Shown here: positions 13,301 to 19,670 of the stretch, piece after piece | Numbering within the stretch: the first letter of the stretch is position 1 | How the letters are laid out: each line of letters opens with the position of its first letter | Assembly: GCA_947254665.1 (NCBI GenBank) | Contig: CAMYEJ010000008.1 | Span: 1 to 19,670 of the forward strand | Direction: 5' to 3' | DNA: 19,670 bases | Origin: an uncultured Peptoniphilus sp. | GTDB lineage: Bacteria; Bacillota; Clostridia; Tissierellales; Peptoniphilaceae | Made by a program: the position numbers and the translations under genes | Notes under the pieces: model-generated | Databases searched by the model: none | Seen by the model: only the letters and a program-made list of their open reading frames with translations | What the model was told of the DNA's origin: nothing

Positions 13301-16300
13301 TTTGTCTTTAGTATCGCATCAGGAAGTTCTTTGAAAGTAAATGTTAAAACATCACCGTCTTTAAATGTTGCCTTTAATGGTCTATCCCATTTTCCGCCAT
13401 CTGCTGTATAACCTACATTTGCTTTCTTAGTAATAGCATCAGCTGTACTAGTTAAATCTACTTCTTTTTCTCCATTTACATAGTAAACTGTATTTCCACT
13501 AAGAGTTCCATTAACAGCTTTAAATGTTACAGTTACATAACCATTCGGTTTGTCAGAACCGTCAGGTTTTCCTTGAGGAATTACATCTCCAAGCGGTTTA
13601 TATTGTGCTGTGATTTCATAAGTTGGGTCATTTTCCTTAGCTGTTACTGTTAATGTTTTATTCCAATTATCAAACTCATAACCAACATTTGGATTAACTT
13701 TTGGAGCAGGTATAGTAACTTCTACGTCCGGTTTAATCCAAAGATTTACATCACCTGTTAAAGTACCATGTTCTCCTTGTTTGAATTCAACCTTTACATA
13801 TCCAGGTTTTTCAACCTTTGAAATATTACCTATTTCGTTGAACTGTGCTGTAATTATATTTCCATCTGTGTATTGAATCTTTTCTTTAATTGGTCTGTCC
13901 CAATCGGAGAATTCATATCCTGTAACCGGATTTACTTTTGGCGCTTGATCTTTTAATTCTACTGCTTTATTAGGATTTACATAGATATCTTTTTCTATAT
14001 TTCCACCTTTTTCAGTAGTCTTAAATGTTACTTTTATATATCCTTTTGGCTTAACGTTTGAAGTTCCATCATCATTCTTGGCAGGTATTGAATCTTTTTC
14101 AGCATCATACTGTGCCTCAATAGTTAGGTCTTTATTTATTGTTAATTTAGAAAGATCAAACTCTTCAACTTGATGAACTAAGTCAAGTACCTTCCATAAA
14201 GGTTTATCATTAGTCGTATCCTTCTTTTGTTTATATCCAACTTCTGGATCAACTGTCGGTACTTCCAATGCATTTACATTAAGATTTGCATTTGGATTTA
14301 CATAGTATAATGTTTCTCCTACAAGCTTACCTTCGCTACTTGTAATAAATTTTACAACTACATATCCATCCGGTTTAGCATTGTCTTTTCCTGTAGTCTT
14401 GTCTTTTGATGGCACAACGTCAGGAAGTTTCTTAAAGTTTCCTTTAACTGTTGTGTCTTCAGCATATTTCTTAGCTGTTGTAACAGTATCTTGATCCCAC
14501 TTTTCAAAGACGTAGCCTGTTTTAGCTAATGTTTTCGGTGGATTTATAGTTACATTGCGGTTAGGATCTACATAATAAACTTTTGTTTCTTCGTCGACAA
14601 TGTTTCCGCCTTCACCTTCAATTACAAATTCAACCTTTTTATAACCTGGCTTTTTAGTTGTAGAAACAGAATCTATTTGATTAAATTTTGCTGTGATTGT
14701 TGTACTTGGATTTTTATATTGTGTTGGCGCCATAGCATCTTGACTCCAAGAACCAAACTCATAGCCTGTATTACCAGTTGCTGTTGGTGGAGTAAGAGTT
14801 ACATACTTATTAGGATTTACATAGTAAGTTTTTTCTTCAACAGTTCCATTCGGACCTGCAACAAATTTAACCTCTACATAACCTTCTGGTTTGTCTACTC
14901 CAGTCTTTTTCTCAACGGTATCTTGAAGTGGTGTTGATTTAGCAGTAACAGTAATATTAGCATTAATTACTGTACTATCATCTTTATCCCAGCCGCTAAA
15001 TTCAAATCCTGTCTTAGCTGCCGTCGTTGGCTTAATAATTTCTTCATTGCCTAATGTTATATTAGCATTTTTCTTTACATAGTATGCTTTGACATTAGAA
15101 AGTGTGATACCTTCTTCTGCCTTGAAAATTACTCTTACATAAGTGTCATCCGGTCTTGTCTTAGGCTCTTGTGGATCATATTCGATAACATTCTTATCGC
15201 CTTCCCATTGAGCAATAGCTTTAGTATCAGCTGTCAAAGTAAGTTCAGCCCCAACTGGATGAGTTGAATCTCCAATCTTCCAACCTACAAATTTAGCGTC
15301 CTTCTTAGTAAGATTGCCTTCATTTGCAAGTCTTACGCTTGTGCCGTAGTCAACCGTAACTGCATTTGGTGCAGATCCTTCAGTAGCTTCACCAGCATCA
15401 TAAGTCAACGTTACTTCTATCGGCTTAAATGTTGCTACGTAAACTCTACCTCTCTTGATTGGATTTGTATAGTCAATCTCTTCAATCCACTTGTCAAACT
15501 TAGTTTTTACAGAATCATTTGGAACTGGTGTTGGAATAGGAAGTTCTGTATCGCTAACGCTCTTAGTTTCATCCACTAATTTAACATCATATTGAGCGTC
15601 TAAGTTTCTGTTAGGGTTAACGAAGTATACTATTTCGCTTTCTTTTTCCCTACCTGCCGGCTTGTTACCATTAATAGCATTGTCAAGTAGCGTTCCCTTA
15701 CCGTCTGTCTTAAAGATTACAACTACATAACCAGATGGTGCTGTTTGATTTGGACCCGCCTTAATTATAGGTGGTAAGGATGTGTATATAGCTTTTACAG
15801 TAATATCTTTGTTGATTTCTTTTGCACTTATTTCAGCATCTGTATTAGCTTTACCATCGTCATCTATATCCCATCCACTGTGAACATAAGTGTTTGCTGC
15901 AATTACATTTGGTTTTGCTATACTAGCATCGCCTAATTTTATTCCAGCTTTAGGGTTAACATAATAGATTGTTTGTCCATCTAATACTCCATGTTCTCCC
16001 TTTTCAAAGGTAACTGTTACATATCCCTTAGGCTTTGAATTTACATCACCGTTTGGTTCTTTAGAAGGAATTATACTATTAAATTCACTGAATTGACCGT
16101 ATATAGTTGTATCCACACTGTATTTGTTATCATTTTGTGGCACTATATCTTGTTCAATTCCATTTGTCTTTATTACCCACTTTTTAAAATCATATCCTGT
16201 TTTCAAATCTATTGCAGGTGGATTTAATTTTACAGCTACAGTTGAATCTACATAGAAAGATGTAGTTTCTGTTTCTTCAATAGTTCCTGCATCATTATTA

Positions 16301-19300
16301 TTTACTTTTTCAAGTTCAAAAGTAACTGTAACATAATTATTTGGTTTGCTTATACCTGGTTTTACAGGTATAACTTTGTCCTTTGGATTAAAGTTTGCTG
16401 TGATAGTTGTATCTTTATCGTATTTAGTATAGTTTCTAACATCTTTTGACCAAGATACAAATTCATATTCATTATCAGCAATTGTTTCAGGAGCTTTCAA
16501 CTGTACATACTTGTGTGGATTTACATAGTATACTTTTTCTGTAATGCCGTCCTTTAATTTTCCGTTTGCACCTGCCACAAATTTCACTTCTACATAACCT
16601 GTTGGTTTCTTCTGACTAGGATCGTTTGTCTTTTCAATAAAATCACTTATAGATTCATATTGGGCAGTTATATGCATATCTTTATTTATGACTGCAGTAT
16701 TTTCTACCTTTGTGTTATCTGAGTTTAACCAAGCTTCGTCTCCTGATTTTTGATTCCATCCTATATCTGGTGTTATTGTTGGCTTTGTAAGATCTTGAAT
16801 CTTCTTGTTGGCAGTTGGATTTACATAATAAATTGATTTTCCTTCAATCTTTTGTGCATGTGCTCCTTCTAAGAAGTAAACAGTTACATAACCATCAGGT
16901 TTTAAGTTAGTTGTTTGATCATCATTTATACTAGGGATTATATCTTCTAGCTTTTTAAAGTTAGCATAAATTATTGTCTTTGCTTCAGTGTATTTATGCT
17001 CTTCTTGCGGTTTGAAAGGATCTCCTGTATTTGTGCCTTGTTTAACAGTCCATCTGTCAAACATATATCCTACACCAGCTACTGTTGTAGGTGTCGGAAT
17101 TGAAACAGGTCTGCTTGGGTCTACAAAGTAAGATGTGATACCTTCAAATTTACCACGTCCAGTACTGTTAGTATCGATAGCAAATTCTACTTCAACATAA
17201 CCTGCTGGTTTTGTAGAACCTGGTGTATTTGGAAATACTGAATCTTTTTGATTGAACTTAGCTATTATTTCTGTATCTTCTTTATAGTTTATAAAGTTTG
17301 CAAGACTAAATTCAGTGCCATCAGTACTAGTCCAAGTAGCAAACTCATAACCTGTTTTTCCATTAGCATCGCTTGGTGGTGTAAGTGCAACGTACTTATT
17401 AGGATTTACAAAGTAAGTTGTTTCAGTCACAGTGCCATGTTCTCCCGCTTTGAAGGTTACCTTTACATAGTTATCTGGTTTTTCACTATCATCTGTCTTT
17501 GTCTTTTTAATAACATCATCATATTTTGTAGCTTTTGCTGTAACTACTACGTTTTCATCTTTGATTTCAGTAGTATCGTCTTTATCCCACTTATCAAACT
17601 TGTATCCAATTTCAGGTATTACTGTTGGTTTTATAAGCTTTTCATTTCCAAGTATTATGCCCGCATTTTTCTTAACATAATAAGCTTTTTGCTCTGTTAA
17701 TTTAAGTCCTTCTTCTGCTGCGAAGCTTACTCTCACATAACCCTCTGGTTTTGTGATTGGATCTTTTGGATCATAAGAAATAATTTCTTCATCATTTTTC
17801 CATTGAGCTATAGCTGTACAATTTTCTGTTAAAGTGATCTCTTCACCTGATTTGTAAGTTTTTTGTCCAATTTTCCAGCCATCGAAACTTGCATAAGCTT
17901 TGTTCAATTTTATTGGTGCAGATAGTTCAACTTTGGTTCCATGATCAACTGTAACAGATTTTGGAACTGTGCCTTCGGCACCTCCAGCGTCATACGTTAA
18001 TGTAACTTTATTTAATTTAAATTGAGCTACATGAACTCTATCACTTTTGATTGGATTTGTTTGGTCGATTTCTTCGAACCATTTGTCAAATGCGTAATTA
18101 GTATCGGCTACTGTCTTTGGAACTGCTAGTTGTTTATCTGTTGCATTTTGTCCATCTGCTAATTCAACTAATTTTATTCCAGCTTTTGGATTTACATAGT
18201 AGATTTTTTCTAACTTATCTCCTTCAAGCTTACCGTTGGCATCTGCCTTAAATATAACTTCTACATAGCCTTCTGGCTTTTTAGTATTTTCATCAATTTT
18301 TTCAACTATATCTGTAGACTTTTTAAATTTATATTCAAATATTGTTTCATTATCAGTAAAAGTTCCTTTTAAAGCCTTGTCATCTTTATTTTTCCATTCT
18401 CCGCCATTTACAATATATCCAGTGTCAGGAGTTTTACTAATTTTATTTGCTTCGCCAGTCATGTCGACTTCAACTTCAGGACTTACATAATAAACAAATT
18501 GATTAGTAAGTGTGTTTTCAAACTTACCACCTTCGCCAGCCTTTAGAATTACTTTTACATAATTATCAAGAGCATCCTTTGGTTTTTGTCCGCCAGGTGC
18601 TTCTGGAATTATGTTTTTGTGAACTTCTACTGGAACTTCTAAAGGTTTATCATTTGTTCCAACGCTTGAACCGTCAGTGTAATCAACGATTACTTTAACC
18701 TTAACGTTTCCTGGAGTATTTACATCTGGATTTTCAACTATTTTTACTTCCTTAATAGTCTTGCCTTCCGGTGGAGTAATCTTCTTGGTAATTTCTTCTA
18801 CTGTCGGTGTCTTGCCTTGTGGTGTGTGAACCGTATTTTTATCAACTATTTGATCTTTTATAGTTTCAAATTTTATAGAATATTTTGCAAGGATAGTAGT
18901 TTCTTTTTCAAATTTTCCTACTATCTTATCTTCCCAAGCTTTTGCCTTATCTTCTGTTTCCCACTTAGAAAAGTCCCAAGTATATCCAGCTGCTCCTACT
19001 GTTACAGTATTCGCTTCTACCTTTTTACCAGTTGGATTTTTCACATCTATTGTTACTTCTTTAGTAGGGTTAACCCAGAATGTTTTTTCAAATGCTGTTT
19101 CATCTGTAGCCTTGTCTGTTGTCTTAACTATAACTTTCTTGAAGTTATCTGGAACTTTTGGCTTTTCTTTACCTTTTTCTTGTTCCACTACATCATCAGT
19201 GAATATTGGTTTGATAGTTGTTTCTTCATCAGTAAACTTATGACGTTTAGCAAAGTCGAATTTTCCTTCTTCGTTTTGGGTTTCCTTATCAGATGTCCAC

Positions 19301-19670
19301 TTTAAGAAATCATGCTTATCCTTGTCAGCATCAGACCATTCAACTTCAGGTATTATAACCCAAGCTTTAGGGTTAACATAATAAACCTTAGCGTCCTTGT
19401 TTGTATTCTTTTCTGTTGGTTGTACTATAACTTTTACATATTTTCCAGTTACATCCCTTAAGCCGCCATCTTTTGCATCTTTACCTTCAGCTTCTGTTAA
19501 GAATAGTGGTTTGTCGCCATCCTTGTTAAGAGCTTCGTAGACATTTTTGTAAACTGTAATTGGTATATCTAGTTCTTGTGGGTCCTTTCCATCTGTGAAA
19601 GTTACTTTAGCCTTGACATTCACTGTGCGAACAAGTTCTTCCTTGTCAGCTTTTCCCTTTTCATTTACTA
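10312..19670 (-). CDS. Giant modular SLH-anchored surface protein, N-terminus outside window
   Basis: The frame is open to the window edge, giving at least 3118 residues; the GTG at 19623 is internal. It is very probably a secreted cell-surface stalk or adhesin, but the signal peptide lies outside. About 23 related modules of 70-110 residues follow the pattern GYVxVxFxxGxxGxL..YYVNP..GYxFxxWxxD..TIxAxF..DxIP and resemble the InlB-B/bacterial beta-repeat group. Two InlB-B/Listeria-Bacteroides-type repeats (VTLTYDAG..FxGWKIG..AIAQW) lie near 17760-18015 and 15165-15425. Four Rib-like modules (PGNVKxKVxxxYxxG..EVPITV) lie near 18570-18880, 12700-12985, 12115-12410 and 11465-11830. A Gly/Pro linker (EPWGPGYSGG) precedes three SLH domains and a C-terminal tail. 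The SLH domains imply binding to secondary cell-wall polysaccharide, with no LPXTG motif. The receptor or ligand is unknown. Confidence 0.93.
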   Translation of the reverse strand, partial: VNEKGKADKEELVRTVNVKAKVTFTDGKDPQELDIPITVYKNVYEALNKDGDKPLFLTEAEGKDAKDGGLRDVTGKYVKVIVQPTEKNTNKDAKVYYVNPKAWVIIPEVEWSDADKDKHDFLKWTSDKETQNEEGKFDFAKRHKFTDEETTIKPIFTDDVVEQEKGKEKPKVPDNFKKVIVKTTDKATDETAFEKTFWVNPTKEVTIDVKNPTGKKVEANTVTVGAAGYTWDFSKWETEDKAKAWEDKIVGKFEKETTILAKYSIKFETIKDQIVDKNTVHTPQGKTPTVEEITKKITPPEGKTIKEVKIVENPDVNTPGNVKVKVIVDYTDGSSVGTNDKPLEVPVEVHKNIIPEAPGGQKPKDALDNYVKVILKAGEGGKFENTLTNQFVYYVSPEVEVDMTGEANKISKTPDTGYIVNGGEWKNKDDKALKGTFTDNETIFEYKFKKSTDIVEKIDENTKKPEGYVEVIFKADANGKLEGDKLEKIYYVNPKAGIKLVELADGQNATDKQLAVPKTVADTNYAFDKWFEEIDQTNPIKSDRVHVAQFKLNKVTLTYDAGGAEGTVPKSVTVDHGTKVELSAPIKLNKAYASFDGWKIGQKTYKSGEEITLTENCTAIAQWKNDEEIISYDPKDPITKPEGYVRVSFAAEEGLKLTEQKAYYVKKNAGIILGNEKLIKPTVIPEIGYKFDKWDKDDTTEIKDENVVVTAKATKYDDVIKKTKTDDSEKPDNYVKVTFKAGEHGTVTETTYFVNPNKYVALTPPSDANGKTGYEFATWTSTDGTEFSLANFINYKEDTEIIAKFNQKDSVFPNTPGSTKPAGYVEVEFAIDTNSTGRGKFEGITSYFVDPSRPVSIPTPTTVAGVGYMFDRWTVKQGTNTGDPFKPQEEHKYTEAKTIIYANFKKLEDIIPSINDDQTTNLKPDGYVTVYFLEGAHAQKIEGKSIYYVNPTANKKIQDLTKPTITPDIGWNQKSGDEAWLNSDNTKVENTAVINKDMHITAQYESISDFIEKTNDPSQKKPTGYVEVKFVAGANGKLKDGITEKVYYVNPHKYVQLKAPETIADNEYEFVSWSKDVRNYTKYDKDTTITANFNPKDKVIPVKPGISKPNNYVTVTFELEKVNNNDAGTIEETETTSFYVDSTVAVKLNPPAIDLKTGYDFKKWVIKTNGIEQDIVPQNDNKYSVDTTIYGQFSEFNSIIPSKEPNGDVNSKPKGYVTVTFEKGEHGVLDGQTIYYVNPKAGIKLGDASIAKPNVIAANTYVHSGWDIDDDGKANTDAEISAKEINKDITVKAIYTSLPPIIKAGPNQTAPSGYVVVIFKTDGKGTLLDNAINGNKPAGREKESEIVYFVNPNRNLDAQYDVKLVDETKSVSDTELPIPTPVPNDSVKTKFDKWIEEIDYTNPIKRGRVYVATFKPIEVTLTYDAGEATEGSAPNAVTVDYGTSVRLANEGNLTKKDAKFVGWKIGDSTHPVGAELTLTADTKAIAQWEGDKNVIEYDPQEPKTRPDDTYVRVIFKAEEGITLSNVKAYYVKKNANITLGNEEIIKPTTAAKTGFEFSGWDKDDSTVINANITVTAKSTPLQDTVEKKTGVDKPEGYVEVKFVAGPNGTVEEKTYYVNPNKYVTLTPPTATGNTGYEFGSWSQDAMAPTQYKNPSTTITAKFNQIDSVSTTKKPGYKKVEFVIEGEGGNIVDEETKVYYVDPNRNVTINPPKTLAKTGYVFEKWDQDTVTTAKKYAEDTTVKGNFKKLPDVVPSKDKTTGKDNAKPDGYVVVKFITSSEGKLVGETLYYVNPNANLNVNALEVPTVDPEVGYKQKKDTTNDKPLWKVLDLVHQVEEFDLSKLTINKDLTIEAQYDAEKDSIPAKNDDGTSNVKPKGYIKVTFKTTEKGGNIEKDIYVNPNKAVELKDQAPKVNPVTGYEFSDWDRPIKEKIQYTDGNIITAQFNEIGNISKVEKPGYVKVEFKQGEHGTLTGDVNLWIKPDVEVTIPAPKVNPNVGYEFDNWNKTLTVTAKENDPTYEITAQYKPLGDVIPQGKPDGSDKPNGYVTVTFKAVNGTLSGNTVYYVNGEKEVDLTSTADAITKKANVGYTADGGKWDRPLKATFKDGDVLTFTFKELPDAILKTKDDESERPAGYVIVKLIPTEKATDQTKENKVYFVNPLKEEVTIPSTDPVGKEITDANKNTYTFLFTGWTVTRGTITKSWDKPENDKATIIGKFIQDTDITAKYNIKAENLVNGPISKDSLVTGKGDVPKVEDLIKNIPGSEKDPLPDGTKITYEDEPKVDVPGNVKAKVKIEYPNGKTSVIEVPITVVEHVVPQVGNDRPLVPDSFIKVTVDPTYAATDNTNNKKIFWVKPNTEVKLDGIYDPIGKDIVEGNVKKPNKFTKWTLKDSDPVVEYKVVANSITTSFAKESTIIANYENVENIAPKEKDPLWFSLNSNPEPKDFIKNVYDDNDPKNPDNLPPGTKLEFVQDKEPSTGDVGQYSTTIKVTYPNGEVKTVVVPYKVTGDVVVQDGDNKPTVPDTFVLVIVKTTDKATEDITRKFWVNPKIELTIPVANPKGKYVPKDQGNPKDYTWKFTGWETEETPTRSWNDTITGQFIKETTINATYVEDQAELVDIYYTTESWKGVNDYLPREDQLKALVTSKVPGKVESVELLTDSQDFTEYAYSKLSENNINQINRTETINAKVTLKDGTVSIVEIPIVVYKNIYEGLTNGGKPDYVAKAEDDLKKSNPGRDDNDYVRVTLIPTAKAKNQQRKTYYVRKNASVIIPEIIAEGRDAYQFIYWEAETPGKGQDNPNYGWATRAMSMFRSADPTNKSDLVNNGKIINEVDGKTRMSFNQNTDIIAQYDKKPEPWGPGYSGGVNIYIGKPSGNPTGKVKEPVAENEYRKEVRYMQGFNGNFRPNDGLTRAEAAQILANALVEDGFKCTENFKIPYKDVKEEWYTRAIRIVTEAKVFAGYDDGNFRPEKKITRNEWIATLKRFQELGDVVGNHMKLNDKHWAKSEIEAAFNEGWLSIYTDGLAKFKGDEFIPREEVAAVSNRAFNKVLDKDYIENNINNLITYKDVDKSRWSYYDILCASNTFIYQGGYYRAHWIKQDNDLFNVNTHGIDILKAEFQRNPR
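10480..11015 (-). other. Three SLH cell-wall-anchoring domains
   Basis: Within the giant gene, SLH1 (about 10860-11015) carries GNFRPNDGLTRAEAAQILAN. SLH2 (about 10670-10860) carries DDGNFRPEKKITRNEW. SLH3 (about 10480-10670) carries FIPREEVAAVSNRAFN. The carbohydrate-binding TRAE motif is intact in SLH1 and varied to TRNE and PREE in SLH2 and SLH3. A tail of about 55 residues with one Cys and many aromatic residues follows SLH3, so the SLH trimer is not strictly terminal. Confidence 0.88.
14055..15738 (-). repeat. Long-period internal duplication, block B (modules 12-16)
   Basis: This stretch encodes a variant module, an InlB-B-type repeat and four further modules in the same order as 16605-18275, about 2.5-2.6 kb away. 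Paired landmarks include KWIEEIDYTNPIK with KWFEEIDQTNPIK, YYVKKNANITLGNEE with YYVKKNAGIILGNEK, and YYVNPNKYVTLTPP with YFVNPNKYVALTPP. Confidence 0.8.
16605..18275 (-). repeat. Long-period internal duplication, block A (modules 4-8)
   Basis: This is the N-terminal partner of the block at 14055-15738, of nearly equal length (about 1.67 against 1.68 kb) and the same module order. Three intervening modules (9-11) separate the blocks. It suggests that the gene grew by duplication of a set of about eight modules as well as of single modules. Confidence 0.8.

Noticed and set aside
10387..19305. Many plus-strand frames of 60-160 codons across the giant gene
   Set aside because: Their Phe/Ser/Ile/Cys-rich translations are antisense shadows of Lys/Thr/Glu/Asp-rich repeat coding sequence.
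19621..19623. GTG as the start of the giant surface protein
   Set aside because: The frame continues without a stop to the window edge, and no SD or signal peptide is present; the residues there belong to a Rib-like module.

Overview
The window is AT-rich DNA from a low-G+C Gram-positive, most likely an anaerobic coccus of the Peptoniphilaceae type (Anaerococcus/Peptoniphilus-like). This is inferred from several features: an Alu-domain (long, Bacillus-type) SRP RNA directly behind tRNA-Ser, a flavodoxin/DUF3793 pair typical of anaerobic Firmicutes, A-type promoters and strong Shine-Dalgarno (SD) sites, and a giant Rib/InlB-like repeat surface protein ending in S-layer homology (SLH) domains. 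No 16S gene is present, so the genus is a guess.

Layout: (1) 1-2115 (+) holds the RNA-binding factor Tex, open at the left edge. A terminator follows, then a stable-RNA unit of tRNA-Ser(GGA) plus SRP RNA (2186-2581). (2) 3082-5155 (-) holds an OmpR-type response regulator and its membrane histidine kinase, with a tandem 11-bp repeat upstream that looks like an autoregulatory site. (3) 5378-6000 (+) is a compact type II toxin-antitoxin operon (AbrB-type antitoxin, YafQ/RelE-type toxin) with a perfect consensus promoter and a palindromic operator. (4) 6489-7503 (-) holds flavodoxin and a DUF3793 protein, translationally overlapping, divergent from an AraC-type regulator (7617-8258, +). (5) 8372-8881 (-) is adenine phosphoribosyltransferase, divergent from a small membrane zinc-ribbon protein (8962-9354, +). 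(6) 9486-9769 (+) holds tRNA-Leu(UAG) followed by a short structured stretch ending in a very strong terminator. (7) 10312-19670 (-) is one giant open frame of at least 3118 residues, N-terminus outside the window: about 23 related beta-rich modules, interspersed Rib-like and InlB-B-like modules, and three C-terminal SLH domains for cell-wall attachment.

The most unusual non-coding content is a family of modular palindromic repeats. It sits in three of the four convergent intergenic gaps (2636-3001, 6061-6420, 9800-10243), each time between two opposing terminators. Constant outer arms (core TATACCCRTTCGA) and a constant inner arm (CTCAGGGTGACTG) enclose exchangeable hairpin inserts whose stems show compensatory changes. 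It looks like a REP/MITE-type element, but I cannot assign it to a named family. No CRISPR array, insertion sequence or phage gene is visible.
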